Shown here: positions 17,691-27,090 of the stretch, piece after piece
Layout of the letters: every line of letters starts with the position of its first letter
How positions within the stretch are numbered: the stretch's first letter is position 1
Source: Hyphomicrobiaceae bacterium
GTDB lineage: Bacteria; Pseudomonadota; Alphaproteobacteria; Rhizobiales; Devosiaceae
Length of the DNA stretch: 64,000 bases
Direction: 5' to 3'
Assembly: GCA_020638095.1 (NCBI GenBank)
Contig: JACKJF010000003.1
Location: 806,001-870,000 of the forward strand
The notes under the pieces: generated by a model
Seen by the model: only the letters and a program-made list of their open reading frames with translations
The model's database searches: none
Told to the model about the DNA's origin: nothing
Program-made: the position numbers and the translations under genes

Positions 17691-18616
17691 CATCTGAACG
17701 GGTGGTTCAGGGCGACCTGGTTCTTGTGGTTGACGACAGTCCCGAAACCCTCGGTTTTCTGACCGACGCCATGCAGAGCGAAGGCACTACGGTCCTCGTC
17801 GCACGATCAGGCCAATCCGCGCTCGACATCGTTGAAAAGATCACGCCCGACGCCATTCTCATGGATGCCGTCATGCCGGGCCTCGACGGCTTTGAGACCT
17901 GCCGCCGCCTCAAGCTCAACGACAAGGTCGCGCATGTACCGGTCATCTTCATGACCGGCCTCACCGAAACGGTTCACGTTGTCAGGGCCCTCGAATCCGG
18001 CGGGGTCGACTACCTCACCAAACCCATCGATCTCGATGAGCTGCGCGCCCGCGTTCGCGTCCACCTGGCCAATGCCCGCCGCGTGCAGGGGGCGGTTGTT
18101 GCCCTCGATGCCGCCGGACGTCACATTCTGGCACTTGGCCACAATGGTACCCTGCGCTGGGCTACGCCGCAGGCGCGACGCCTTCTCGACAGCCGGCCGG
18201 GGCTCGAACGGGCCATCAGCGAGCGGGCAGCGAAATGGCTCGCACCATTTGCGCGCAGCGACGCGACGGTTGGCGTCAACCTGCCCCTCGGTCAGGACGA
18301 TCGGCCCGGCACGGCGATTACCTATCTTGGGCGCGTCGGGCCTGACGAATACCTGTTCCGCTGCGTCGTGGCCGACGATGTGGGGCAGGAGCGCATCCTG
18401 CAGCAGAGTTTCGCCCTGACGCCGCGGGAGTCGGAAGTCCTCATCTGGATCGCGCGCGGCAAGTCCAACCGCGACGTGGGGGATATCCTCGGCCTGAGCC
18501 CGCGCACGGTCAACAAGCATCTCGAACAGGTCTTTTCCAAACTCGGCGTCGAAAACCGGGCCTCCGCCGCCGTGCTCGCCACCCGCGCAATCACCGAGGG
18601 CGGTGCGGGTGCCTGA
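17687..18616 (+). CDS. response regulator, receiver plus LuxR-type HTH
   Basis: 309 residues; ATG overlaps the kinase TGA by four bases, so the two proteins are made together. The receiver domain (about 10-125) has acidic residues in VVDDSPET, phospho-acceptor D60 in LMDAVMPGLDG and a conserved-looking K in YLTKPID. A middle part (about 135-235, with GTLRWATPQARRLLD) resembles a degenerate PAS-type domain. The C-terminus is a LuxR/NarL helix-turn-helix (LTPRESEVLIWIARGKSNRDV...SPRTVNKHL). It is the expected output regulator for the neighbouring kinase and probably controls urt. Confidence 0.92.
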   Translation: MTSERVVQGDLVLVVDDSPETLGFLTDAMQSEGTTVLVARSGQSALDIVEKITPDAILMDAVMPGLDGFETCRRLKLNDKVAHVPVIFMTGLTETVHVVRALESGGVDYLTKPIDLDELRARVRVHLANARRVQGAVVALDAAGRHILALGHNGTLRWATPQARRLLDSRPGLERAISERAAKWLAPFARSDATVGVNLPLGQDDRPGTAITYLGRVGPDEYLFRCVVADDVGQERILQQSFALTPRESEVLIWIARGKSNRDVGDILGLSPRTVNKHLEQVFSKLGVENRASAAVLATRAITEGGAGA

Positions 18617-18617
18617 C

Positions 18618-18633
18618 CCGGCCGCCCGGCCGG
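18618..18633. terminator. GC-rich hairpin between convergent genes
   Basis: A 6-bp stem CCGGCC/GGCCGG with a GCCC loop starts two bases after the response-regulator stop, in a 24-base gap before the convergent dehydratase gene. No clear T-run is present on either strand, so its role as a terminator is only probable. Confidence 0.3.
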
Positions 18634-18640
18634 TGCGCAG

Positions 18641-19792
18641 CTAGAAATCATTACCCAGATCCGGCCATGGACCGAAGCCGGGATCGCTGGCGGGCAGCAA
18701 CCTTCCGGTGCGGGGCACGGGCCTTTCCGGAGCCACGCTTTCGAGCTGCACACCGGGCGGCGAACCGATGAAGAATTCGCCCATCGGCGCGTTGCCCGCC
18801 ATCAGGTTGAAATGCTGGCCGTAGGTCGTGTTCATTCCCGCATGGGGGATGACGGGGATCCCGGCGGCATCGGCGATTTCGGCAATGCGAAGCGTTGGCG
18901 TTAATCCGCCAACCCAGCAGATGTCGGGCTGGAAGTAGTCGGCCAGCCGGTGCGCGGCGGCGTGGGCGAACATGTGGGTGCCGTACCAGTGTTCGCCGGT
19001 GGCGAGCACCCGGTCCGGAAGCCTTCGGCGCAGGTCGTGATGTGCTTCGATATCCTCGGGTGTGAGGCAGTCCTCGATCCACTCGACATCGTAGGGTTCG
19101 ATCCGCCTTGAAAGTTCGACCGCATAGTCGACGTCGAACGCCATCCAGCAATCGAGCATCAGTTTGACGTCAGGGCCGATCAGATCGCGTGTTCTGGCCA
19201 CCAGTTCGGTGTTTGCATCAAGGCCGGCTTCGCCGTCGGCGGGACCGAAAGGGCAGGCAAGTTTTGTCGCCCGGAACCCGAGGGACATGTGCCAATCCGT
19301 GTCGTTTCCCGTTGCATAACAGGAAATTTCTGTGGGCGTCGCTGCCCCGGCCAAGCGGTAGACCGGAACCCCGGAGCGGCGCGCCTTGAGGTCCCAGAGC
19401 GCAAGGTCGATGGCACTGATCGCATAGCAGGCAAGACCCCATCCGCCATAGGGCGAGACGATCCGCATCATCATTTCCCAAAGGCCGGAAATATCGTCCG
19501 CGTTCTCCCCGGCAAGGAGTTTGGCAAGGTGCTCGTTGATGATGGGGATCACCGGTCCCGCAAAGATGGTCGAGCCAAAGCCCCGGCTGCCGTCATCCCC
19601 GGTGACGACGCATCCGACCCCCGGCCAGTCGGAGCGCCAGCTGTCCCGGTGCGCCTTGAATCGCGGATAGCCCGACATCGGATTTGCAACTTCTGTGTGT
19701 GCGACCCAGCTTTGCCGCCCGCCGTCGGGAATGGCGTAGGGCGACGTCTTTTTGGCGGGCAACGCGAATGCCTTGATCGACGCGATCTTCAT
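18641..19792 (-). CDS. mandelate racemase/enolase-superfamily sugar-acid dehydratase, L-rhamnonate dehydratase-like
   Basis: 383 residues from ATG 19792, which has a GGAGAC ribosome binding site; a longer reading to 19834 is less likely. Enolase-superfamily features are LMLDCWMAFDVDYA (first metal Asp), VEWIEDCLTPEDIEAH (Glu), LATGEHWYGT (Glu-His) and VIPHAGMNTTYGQHF (catalytic His). The LDCWM and ATGEH forms recall L-rhamnonate dehydratase. These enzymes abstract the proton alpha to a carboxylate and eliminate water from aldonic acids. It diverges from the PhyH/glycosidase/ABC genes and probably belongs to the same catabolic unit. The substrate is inferred. Confidence 0.82.
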   Translation of the reverse strand: MKIASIKAFALPAKKTSPYAIPDGGRQSWVAHTEVANPMSGYPRFKAHRDSWRSDWPGVGCVVTGDDGSRGFGSTIFAGPVIPIINEHLAKLLAGENADDISGLWEMMMRIVSPYGGWGLACYAISAIDLALWDLKARRSGVPVYRLAGAATPTEISCYATGNDTDWHMSLGFRATKLACPFGPADGEAGLDANTELVARTRDLIGPDVKLMLDCWMAFDVDYAVELSRRIEPYDVEWIEDCLTPEDIEAHHDLRRRLPDRVLATGEHWYGTHMFAHAAAHRLADYFQPDICWVGGLTPTLRIAEIADAAGIPVIPHAGMNTTYGQHFNLMAGNAPMGEFFIGSPPGVQLESVAPERPVPRTGRLLPASDPGFGPWPDLGNDF

Positions 19793-20067
19793 TCTGTCTC
19801 CGGCGCTTACGGCGATTCTGGTCGCCGTCAACATTGTTCAGTTTCGCGTCGAATGCGAGCGATTCTGATCGAAACGGATTGACTTTGCGGATTCCCATCC
19901 CAAAATGACCCCATCTGCGCGACACACGCGAGAACCGACCGCGGGCTGATTTTTTGATTCAGCGCCGTGCGGCAAGGGTGCCAAATTCGACCCCGCGCCG
20001 ACTTTCTTCTGCCAGATGCCGCCGATCTTTGATCCACGTCCACATCAATGCCGGGGAGGGAATCGGT

Positions 20068-20940
20068 ATGAACGCTAATGCGCCCATCAAGACCAGCGTC
20101 ACGGAAATGGAGCGGTATCTGTTCGATCTGAACGGCTACCTGATTCTCAAGGGCGCACTCAGCGCCGGCGAGGTCGACCAAATGAACGAGACTTACGACC
20201 GGGTCGAAGAACACGCCAGGGCCAATCAGGGCCGCAGCTGGTTCGGCAACGTCCTGATCTCCAATTCCGGCAAACAGGAGGGGATCGGCATGCAGCAACT
20301 CTATGAGGCCGGACCCGTCTGGGAACAACTGATCGACCATCCGTCCTGGTTCGACAAGATCAGGCACTTTATCGGCACCGACGATCCCGAGAATTTCGAC
20401 GGTCATCACGGACCGGCATTCATCGACGAGTGTTTCGGCACCATTCGCGTCGCCGGCGATGCCCAGCGCCTGCATTCGGGCGGCCATGTCGGGACGGTGC
20501 GCACCCAATACCGGTTTCACGCCGGCAAGTTCCATTGCGGGCAGGTCAACATCCTGATGGCGATGACCGACATCGGACCCGGCGATGGTGCAACCATGGT
20601 CGTTCCGGGATCACACAAGTCCAACATCGCACATCCCCAGACCGTTCCGGTCGAAAAGCGTGCTGGCGACGCCTCGTCGATGGATGGAGTTGAAGGGGCC
20701 ATCGAAGCGCATCTTGCCAAGGGCGATGCCCTTCTCTTTGTCGATGCAATCGCCCACGGTTCGGCACGCCGCACCAACCAGCAAGGCCAGCGCCGGGTCG
20801 CGGTCTACCGCTATGGTCCGAGCTGGGGCTTTTTCCGCCTGCCGGTCCGCCCAAGCAGGGAACTGCTGGAACGGCTACCCGAACAGCGGCGAAAAATCGT
20901 CATGCCGCATCCGGACCCGCTGGTTCCTGGAGCCGCCTGA
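20068..20940 (+). CDS. phytanoyl-CoA dioxygenase (PhyH) family protein
   Basis: 290 residues from ATG 20068, preceded by GGGGAGGG. The PhyH fold is suggested by the N-terminal LFDLNGYLILKGALSAGEVDQMNE, the central TDIGPGDGATMVVPGSHKSN and the C-terminal DAIAHGSARRTN, where the distal iron-ligand His should lie. I do not find a clean H-x-D dyad at the expected place; the region reads RFHAGKFHCGQ. It may therefore be a divergent Fe(II)/2-oxoglutarate oxygenase or a non-canonical member. It sits between a sugar-acid dehydratase and a glycosidase-like gene, so a role in processing an unusual carbohydrate or osmolyte is possible. Confidence 0.78.
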   Translation: MNANAPIKTSVTEMERYLFDLNGYLILKGALSAGEVDQMNETYDRVEEHARANQGRSWFGNVLISNSGKQEGIGMQQLYEAGPVWEQLIDHPSWFDKIRHFIGTDDPENFDGHHGPAFIDECFGTIRVAGDAQRLHSGGHVGTVRTQYRFHAGKFHCGQVNILMAMTDIGPGDGATMVVPGSHKSNIAHPQTVPVEKRAGDASSMDGVEGAIEAHLAKGDALLFVDAIAHGSARRTNQQGQRRVAVYRYGPSWGFFRLPVRPSRELLERLPEQRRKIVMPHPDPLVPGAA

Positions 20941-21012
20941 GTCCCGCTGCCAGTGGCATTCGCCAATTCCCGCCGGCGGCCGCCGGCGGGCATCGAATGA
21001 AGGTGTCAGCCA

Positions 21013-22656
21013 ATGAACGAGGATCTGCTCGCCCGTCTGCGTGCCGTCGATGTGGCCGCTCGCGTCGGCGAACTCGAAAAACCCTCTGACCACGCGGTTT
21101 TTGGGGAATTCCTGCAGTCCGGAATCCGCTTCGTCGCCAGCTCTGACCAGATGGAGCAGCGCTACTATCAGGCGGTTCGGGAGCTGATCGCATGCATCAA
21201 GCCGACCTTTGATGCGCAGCCGATCCTCAATGAAGGCGGCATCTATTATGGCTGCTGGCTTGAATCGACCGGAACCATCAACGGCGAACTTCTGTCCCGC
21301 TTCATTCCGTCCGTCGCGCAAACGACCTATGCCGCCTTTGCCCGGTTCCAGCGGGCGGATGGTTGCATTCCTTACAAGCTGACCACTGATGGTGCCGTCT
21401 TTTCGCAGATCCAGATGGTCACGCCGCTCGCGCGCTGCGTCTGGAACCATTACCAGCTCAACGGCCGTGACCGGGAATTTCTCGAGGCCATGTATGGTGC
21501 GATGAACCGCAACGATAACTGGCTCGCCGCCAACCGCGACACGCGCGGCACCGGCGGCGTCGAGGCATTCTGCACCTACGACACCGGTCATGATCTGTCG
21601 TCGCGGTTCTGGCACGTTCCAGATTCACCAAAAGACAACGACCCGGGCCGCTACAACACCGACAACCCCATTCTGCCGTTCGTTGCCCCAGATCTCACCG
21701 CCAATGTCGCGTGCCAGCGCTCCTACCTTGCGCTTATTGCCGAAGAACTCGGTCTTGATGGCTCAGAATGGCGGCGAAAAGCGGAACGCAGCGTCCAGGC
21801 GCTCTACGAGAACTGCTACGTTGCCGAGGACGGCTACTTCTACGACCTGGACCGGAACATGAAACATGTCCGGGTTCAGTCCGACGTTTTGTCCCGTGTC
21901 CTCGCATGCGAAATCGGCGACGATGATTTCTTCGCCGCCTCGCTCGACAGGTACCTTCTCAACACTTCGAAATTCTTCGCCAAATATCCCTTCACGTCCG
22001 TGGCATTGGACGATCCGCGCTACGACCCGGCCTTCGACTACAATTCCTGGTGCGGGCCGACGAATTTCCTGACCCTTATCCGGGCGCCGCACGCCTTCGA
22101 ACACCATCATCGGCACGTGGAACTGACCTGGATGATCCATCCCATCCTCAATGCCATGTTTCAGTGGGATCGTTTCCCCCAAACGCTCAACCCGTTCACT
22201 GGCGCAGCCGGCTTCACCGAAGTCTATTCGCCGGCAATTCTCGCTTTGCTCGATTTCATCGAGCGCCTGTGTGGCATCCTCCCGCGTCCCGATGGACAAC
22301 TATGGTTCACCGGGCTCGTACCTCAGCAGATCGACCATCGCGACGCACGGCATCGCACCGCCTATGCGCGGCAGGTGGACGGCACCCAATTCGAACTCGT
22401 CAATTCCGAGGAAGGGTGCGAGATCTATCGCAATGGTGAAAGCTGGCTCCGTTTTCCCAAAGGCGTCCGCGTGGTCACCGACCGGTCCGGAATGGTCCGC
22501 TCACTCATTGGAATGAACGTGGCACCCGTGCGTGGGGAACTGGTCGGACAGGGCCGCCGGCTGGCCTTTGACGTCGCCGCGAACCAGCAACTCGACCTGT
22601 CCGGAGACGAGTTCCATCCCGCCCGTGCGCCCGGCCTGGTCACACCTTCCTATTGA
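21013..22656 (+). CDS. (alpha/alpha)6-barrel glycoside hydrolase-like protein
   Basis: 547 residues, no signal peptide. Repeated long helices with aromatic and acidic loops (EGGIYYGCWLESTGTING, GCIPYKLTTDGAVFSQIQM, CTYDTGHDLSSRFWHVPD, DYNSWCGPTNFLTLIRAP) look like the six-hairpin glycosidase fold of the MGH1, GH37 or GH63-type proteins. The catalytic acids cannot be fixed by eye. Its place 72 bases after the PhyH gene and upstream of a sugar ABC importer suggests intracellular breakdown of an imported glycoside. Annotated as glycosidase-like rather than by EC number. Confidence 0.65.
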   Translation: MNEDLLARLRAVDVAARVGELEKPSDHAVFGEFLQSGIRFVASSDQMEQRYYQAVRELIACIKPTFDAQPILNEGGIYYGCWLESTGTINGELLSRFIPSVAQTTYAAFARFQRADGCIPYKLTTDGAVFSQIQMVTPLARCVWNHYQLNGRDREFLEAMYGAMNRNDNWLAANRDTRGTGGVEAFCTYDTGHDLSSRFWHVPDSPKDNDPGRYNTDNPILPFVAPDLTANVACQRSYLALIAEELGLDGSEWRRKAERSVQALYENCYVAEDGYFYDLDRNMKHVRVQSDVLSRVLACEIGDDDFFAASLDRYLLNTSKFFAKYPFTSVALDDPRYDPAFDYNSWCGPTNFLTLIRAPHAFEHHHRHVELTWMIHPILNAMFQWDRFPQTLNPFTGAAGFTEVYSPAILALLDFIERLCGILPRPDGQLWFTGLVPQQIDHRDARHRTAYARQVDGTQFELVNSEEGCEIYRNGESWLRFPKGVRVVTDRSGMVRSLIGMNVAPVRGELVGQGRRLAFDVAANQQLDLSGDEFHPARAPGLVTPSY

Positions 22657-22714
22657 CCTTTGGTGCGCAATATGACTGACTTCGCTCTTGAGGCACGTAC
22701 CTCGAACCGAATTT

Positions 22715-22740
22715 CGATCATAGTTTGTCATATTTGATCG
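22715..22740. promoter_or_regulatory. inverted repeat CGATCA-N14-TGATCG upstream of sugar ABC genes
   Basis: A perfect 6-bp inverted repeat with a 14-base AT-rich spacer lies 88 bases before the start of the binding-protein gene, in a 171-base gap. The position suits an operator, but no transcription factor gene is found in the sugar locus itself, so the ligand regulator would be encoded elsewhere. Confidence 0.3.
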
Positions 22741-22827
22741 GTTTGAAAGCCGACGTGAACAAAGCCGATTGGAACGGAATACATTGCCGGTTCAGCCAAA
22801 GTGACCGGCAGCTCAGGGGAGGGAAAA

Positions 22828-24126
22828 ATGAGCAGAATCAAACGCAGAACATTCATGTCGCGCGCGGCCGCAGCTGCCGGTGCGACCGTTGCGGCGTCGA
22901 GCCTCGGCCTGCCGGCCTTCGCCCAGTCGCGCAATATCCGCCATTTCTGGTGGGGCAATCCCGAGCGCGACAAGCGCACCTTTGCCGTCATCGATATCTT
23001 CAACGGCAAGAACGGCATGGGCATCCATGTCGACGGCGAAACGCTCGGCTTTGGCGACTACTTCGCCAAACTGACCACCCAGATTGCCGGCGGCAACATG
23101 CCCGACTGCATTCAGCAGGGCTATGGTGTGATGCTTGAATATGTCGACAAGGGCACCCTGAAGCCGCTCGACGAATTTGTGGGCGGCGCCCTCGATCTTT
23201 CCAAATTCGACAAGAGCGCCGTCGACGCCGGAACGTTCCGCGGCAAGTTCTACGGCCTGTCGATCGGCGCCAATTCCATGGCCTCGATCTACAATACCCG
23301 TATCTTCTCCGAGGCCGGTATCGATATCGACCCGATCACCTGGACCTATGACGATCTCAAGGCCGCCTCGCTGACGATCAAGGAGAAGACAGGTGTCGCC
23401 GGTACCGACGACCTGACCGCCGACTATGGCGGGTTCGGCGTTTATGCCGGTCAGCGCGGCTTCGCCAACATGTTCAATGACGATGGACAGTTCGCCTTCG
23501 ACGTGCAGCTTGTGGTCGACTTCTTCAAGCTTTGGGAAGACATGCGCGATGCCGGCGCCACCCCGTCGGGTGAGGATTCGGCCGCGCTCGCGGGCATTTC
23601 CGATCTCGACAAGCAGAACGTCGTCACCGGCAAGAGCGCCGTGTCCTACGCCTGGTCAAACCAGATCGTGGGCACACAGGCCCTGATGACCGACAAGGTC
23701 GGCGCAGGCATGCGTCCGCACCTTGCAGGCGGCAGCCCCGGCCAGTCGATCCAGCCGAGCCAGTTCATCTGCCTCAGCCGCGACACGGTCGATGCCGAAG
23801 CGGGCGTGGCCTACATGAACGCCTTTGTCAACGATCCGGATATGACGGCGGTCCTGGGCCTCGAGCGCGGCATTCCCTCGCAGTCCGATGTCCGCGCTGC
23901 CCTGCAGCCGAACCTCTCGGAAGCCGAGGCCGTATCGGTCGCCTATTTCGACGCGATCCAGCCCTATGTCGGGCCGCTCGCGCCGCCGCCGCCGGCTGGC
24001 AACCGCGAATGCGAAGACGCGTTCGAACAGCGCGCAGGCGCCGCGGTTCTGCTCGGCCAGATGTCCATCGAGGACGCTGCCGCTCAGTTCATGCAGGAAG
24101 CCTCGGACATTCTGGCGCGCGCCTGA
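22828..24126 (+). CDS. sugar ABC transporter substrate-binding protein (family 1), Tat-type leader
   Basis: 432 residues from ATG 22828 with a strong GGGGAGGG site. The leader has KRRTFM followed by an Ala-rich hydrophobic stretch ending LPAFAQ, a twin-arginine-like signal. The mature part matches family-1 solute-binding proteins (FWWGNPERDKRTFAVIDIFN, AGGNMPDCIQQGYGVM, SIGANSMASIYNTRIFSEAG). It should capture a mono- or oligosaccharide in the periplasm. It is followed by a perfect 12-bp hairpin and then the permease genes. Confidence 0.9.
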   Translation: MSRIKRRTFMSRAAAAAGATVAASSLGLPAFAQSRNIRHFWWGNPERDKRTFAVIDIFNGKNGMGIHVDGETLGFGDYFAKLTTQIAGGNMPDCIQQGYGVMLEYVDKGTLKPLDEFVGGALDLSKFDKSAVDAGTFRGKFYGLSIGANSMASIYNTRIFSEAGIDIDPITWTYDDLKAASLTIKEKTGVAGTDDLTADYGGFGVYAGQRGFANMFNDDGQFAFDVQLVVDFFKLWEDMRDAGATPSGEDSAALAGISDLDKQNVVTGKSAVSYAWSNQIVGTQALMTDKVGAGMRPHLAGGSPGQSIQPSQFICLSRDTVDAEAGVAYMNAFVNDPDMTAVLGLERGIPSQSDVRAALQPNLSEAEAVSVAYFDAIQPYVGPLAPPPPAGNRECEDAFEQRAGAAVLLGQMSIEDAAAQFMQEASDILARA

Positions 24127-24145
24127 CCTGCCTCGACAATTTCCG

Positions 24146-24174
24146 TTTCGCCGGGACCCATCGTCCCGGCGAAA
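24146..24174 (+). other. hairpin between binding-protein and permease genes
   Basis: A perfect 12-bp stem (TTTCGCCGGGAC with GTCCCGGCGAAA) with a CCATC loop lies 19 bases after the binding-protein stop and 19 bases before the first permease ATG. No T-run follows. This is a typical place for partial termination or 3'-end protection that raises binding-protein levels. Confidence 0.75.
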
Positions 24175-24193
24175 TGTTCACCGGACAGGGCCG

Positions 24194-25087
24194 ATGAAAA
24201 AACTGCTGCAGAAAAGCGGACCTGGCTACGTGTTCCTCCTGCCCTGGCTGGTGGGGTTTCTGTGTCTGGCGATCGGCCCCATTCTCGGCTCGCTCTACCT
24301 GGCTTTCACCAAATATGACGTGTCGAGCGCGCCGCAATGGATCGGCCTCGACAACTTCCAGTACATGTTCACCCGCGACCGCCGCTTCTGGAAGGCTTTG
24401 CAGGTCACCTCGAATTTCGTGCTGTTTTCCGTGCCGCTCAAGCTTGCCTTCGCCCTGGCCGTCGCCATGCTGCTGGACAAGGGCGTCCGCATGATTGGCC
24501 TCTATCGCGCCCTGTTCTATCTGCCGTCCATCCTTGGCGGTTCGATTGCGGTGGCCGTGCTGTGGCGACAGCTGTTCGCCAATGACGGTGTCGTCAATGC
24601 CGGCTTGTCGCTCATCGGCATCGATGGTCCGCATTGGCTCGCCAACCCCAACGTGTCGCTCACCACTTTGATCGTTCTTGCCATGTGGCAGTTCGGCTCG
24701 CCGATGCTCATCTTTCTCGCCGGCCTGCGCGCGATTCCCCAGGAACTCTACGAGGCTGCCGAAATCGACGCCGCCGGGCCGTTCCGGCGCTTCTTCGCCA
24801 TCACCCTGCCATTGCTGGCGCCGGTCCTCTTTTTCAACCTCGTGCTTCAGATGATCGACGCCTTCAAGTCGTTCAACAGCGCCTTCATCATTTCCAACGG
24901 CAAGGGCAGTCCGCTCGACTCCCTGCTGTTCGTGACCGTCTACATCTACAACGAGGCCTTTTCCTATTTCCGCATGGGATATGCCTCGGCCTTGGCCTGG
25001 GTTCTTTTGGTCATCATCGCCGCCTTCACCGCCATAGCTTTCTGGACCTCCAAATACTGGGTCCACTACGAAAACGAGCGAGGGTGA
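24194..25087 (+). CDS. sugar ABC transporter permease (MalF/UgpA-type)
   Basis: 297 residues from ATG 24194 (an upstream reading is antisense-like noise inside the binding-protein gene). Six transmembrane segments begin with GYVFLLPWLVGFLCLAIGPI. The EAA loop reads EAAEIDAAGPFRRFFAITLPLLAP. It forms one half of the inner-membrane channel and is separated by three bases from the second permease gene. Confidence 0.92.
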   Translation: MKKLLQKSGPGYVFLLPWLVGFLCLAIGPILGSLYLAFTKYDVSSAPQWIGLDNFQYMFTRDRRFWKALQVTSNFVLFSVPLKLAFALAVAMLLDKGVRMIGLYRALFYLPSILGGSIAVAVLWRQLFANDGVVNAGLSLIGIDGPHWLANPNVSLTTLIVLAMWQFGSPMLIFLAGLRAIPQELYEAAEIDAAGPFRRFFAITLPLLAPVLFFNLVLQMIDAFKSFNSAFIISNGKGSPLDSLLFVTVYIYNEAFSYFRMGYASALAWVLLVIIAAFTAIAFWTSKYWVHYENERG

Positions 25088-25090
25088 CAC

Positions 25091-25993
25091 ATGAGCGACC
25101 TTGCCGCACCTGCGGCCGGAATTTCTGATGACCTTGTCCGCGCCATCCGCGAGGTGCGCGAAAAACGCGCGCGCCGCGCCGGAATCTTCAAGCACGTCTT
25201 TCTCATCCTCACCTCGCTGATCATGGTCTATCCGCTCGTGTGGATGTTCGCCGCCTCCCTCAAGCCGGACAACGAGATTTTCGGCAACCTCGGACTTTGG
25301 CCGTCGACATTTGTTTGGGAGAACTATGCGCTCGGCTGGAACGCGCTGCCCGTCAGCTTCACCCGCTTTTTCACCAATTCCACCCTCATCACCGTGCTCT
25401 CGGTGATCGGCAACGTCGTTTCCTGCTCGTTTGCCGCCTACGCTTTCGCGCGTCTCGAATTCATCGGCAAGAACATCTGGTTCGCCCTGATGATGATGAC
25501 GCTCATGATCCCCTACCACGTGGTGCTCATTCCCCAGTACCTGCTCTTTCTCAAGCTCGGCTGGGTCAACACCTACCTGCCCCTCATCGTGCCGCGCTTT
25601 CTGGCGGGGGACGCCTTCTTTGTCTTCCTGATGGTGCAGTTCTTCCGCCAGCTGCCGCGCGAGCTCGACGAAGCCGCCATGATCGATGGCTGTTCGCCGT
25701 TCAAGATTTATTGGGCCATCATTGTCCCCCTTTCGGTTCCGGCCATGGCGACCGCGGCCATTTTCACCTTCATATGGACCTGGGAGGACTTTCTCGGTCC
25801 GCTGGTCTATCTCAACAACATGGCCGACTATACCGTACCGCTCGCCCTCAGAAGTTTCATCGCGCAGGACTCCGTCTCGGCCTATGGCCAGATGTTCGCC
25901 ATGTCGATTCTGTCCATCCTGCCGGTCATGGTGTTCTTCGTCGTGTTCCAGAAATTCATCATCCGCGGCATCGCGATGAGCGGCCTGAAGTAG
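25091..25993 (+). CDS. carbohydrate ABC transporter permease (MalG/UgpE-type)
   Basis: 300 residues with six membrane segments; the first is VFLILTSLIMVYPLVWMFAASLKP and the EAA loop reads DEAAMIDGCSPFKIYWAIIVPLS. The motif ENYALGWNALPVSFTRFFTNS is common in this subfamily. It pairs with the preceding permease. Stop at 25991-25993 is followed by a good GGGGAG site for the ATPase gene. Confidence 0.93.
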   Translation: MSDLAAPAAGISDDLVRAIREVREKRARRAGIFKHVFLILTSLIMVYPLVWMFAASLKPDNEIFGNLGLWPSTFVWENYALGWNALPVSFTRFFTNSTLITVLSVIGNVVSCSFAAYAFARLEFIGKNIWFALMMMTLMIPYHVVLIPQYLLFLKLGWVNTYLPLIVPRFLAGDAFFVFLMVQFFRQLPRELDEAAMIDGCSPFKIYWAIIVPLSVPAMATAAIFTFIWTWEDFLGPLVYLNNMADYTVPLALRSFIAQDSVSAYGQMFAMSILSILPVMVFFVVFQKFIIRGIAMSGLK

Positions 25994-26010
25994 AAGGGGA
26001 GACGGACCGA

Positions 26011-27090
26011 GTGGCAGGCGTCAGTCTCAGAAGCGTGGTCAAGCGCTACGGTATGGTCGAGGCGATCCATGGCATCGACCTTGATGTCGATGACGGCGAG
26101 TTCCTCGTGCTCGTCGGGCCGTCAGGCTGTGGCAAGTCCACTCTCCTGCGCATGATCGCTGGGCTCGAGGAAATCACTGACGGGGCGATCGCGATCGGCG
26201 AACGTATCGTCAACGACGTGCCGGCGGCCCAGCGCAACCTCTCCATGGTTTTTCAGTCCTACGCCCTTTATCCGCACATGAATGTGCGCAAGAACCTCGC
26301 TTTCGGCCTCACCAACCTCAAGATGCCAAAGACCGAGATCGAACGCCGCGTTTCGGAAGCCGCGCGCATTCTGCAGATCGGTGATCTGATGGAGCGCAAG
26401 CCGCGGCAATTGTCGGGTGGCCAGAAGCAGCGCGTCGCCATCGGCCGCGCCATCGTCCGCGAACCGCAACTCTTTCTCTTCGACGAGCCACTCTCAAATC
26501 TCGACGCGGAACTGCGCGTGCAGATGCGGGTGGAACTCGCGAGCCTCTATAACCGTCTCGGCACGACGATGATCTACGTCACCCACGACCAGACCGAAGC
26601 GATGACCATGGCGACCCGCATCGCGGTTCTGAGCGAAGGCAACCTCGAACAACTGGGCACGCCCTACGAGCTCTACAACTTTCCGCAGAACCGCTTTGTG
26701 GCGACCTTCATCGGGTCGCCCAAGATGAACATGCTCGATGTGCATGTGAGGGACGGTTCGGCCGACCTCGAGGATTTCGGGCGGCTCGACCTTGGCGGCG
26801 CCGTCGACGATGGCCCGCTGGCGGTCGGCATCCGGCCCGGCCAGATCGTTCTGGGCGAAGGTGGCGATGCCGCGGCGGAAGGCGAGATCATCCTTGTTGA
26901 ATATCTGGGCAGCGAAATGTTCGTTCATGTTCGGTTGCCGTCAGGCCGGATCATGCTGGCGCAGGCGCCGGGCAAGTCGAAGCATCGGATCGGCGAACGG
27001 ATCCGGCTGGCAATTCACCGGAACGAAGCCCACTATTTCGATCAGGAAGGGCTTCGCCTGCCCATCTATGACGACAGGGAAACCAGTTGA
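26011..27090 (+). CDS. sugar ABC transporter ATP-binding protein (UgpC/MsmK-type)
   Basis: 359 residues from GTG 26011, placed by the AAGGGGAGA site just upstream. Walker A GPSGCGKSTLLRM, Q-loop VFQSYALYPHMNV, signature LSGGQKQRVAIGRA, Walker B LFLFDEPLSNLDA and H-loop YVTHDQTEAM are complete. A C-terminal TOBE/OB-type regulatory region follows from about residue 235 (FIGSPKMNMLDV). It energises the sugar importer. Its TGA overlaps the TTG start of the next gene. Confidence 0.94.
   Translation: MAGVSLRSVVKRYGMVEAIHGIDLDVDDGEFLVLVGPSGCGKSTLLRMIAGLEEITDGAIAIGERIVNDVPAAQRNLSMVFQSYALYPHMNVRKNLAFGLTNLKMPKTEIERRVSEAARILQIGDLMERKPRQLSGGQKQRVAIGRAIVREPQLFLFDEPLSNLDAELRVQMRVELASLYNRLGTTMIYVTHDQTEAMTMATRIAVLSEGNLEQLGTPYELYNFPQNRFVATFIGSPKMNMLDVHVRDGSADLEDFGRLDLGGAVDDGPLAVGIRPGQIVLGEGGDAAAEGEIILVEYLGSEMFVHVRLPSGRIMLAQAPGKSKHRIGERIRLAIHRNEAHYFDQEGLRLPIYDDRETS

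Noticed and set aside
24089..25519. 476-codon open frame on the minus strand
   Set aside because: Antisense to the sugar permease genes, very rich in Glu, Gly, Asp and His as expected from the reverse of membrane-protein codons.
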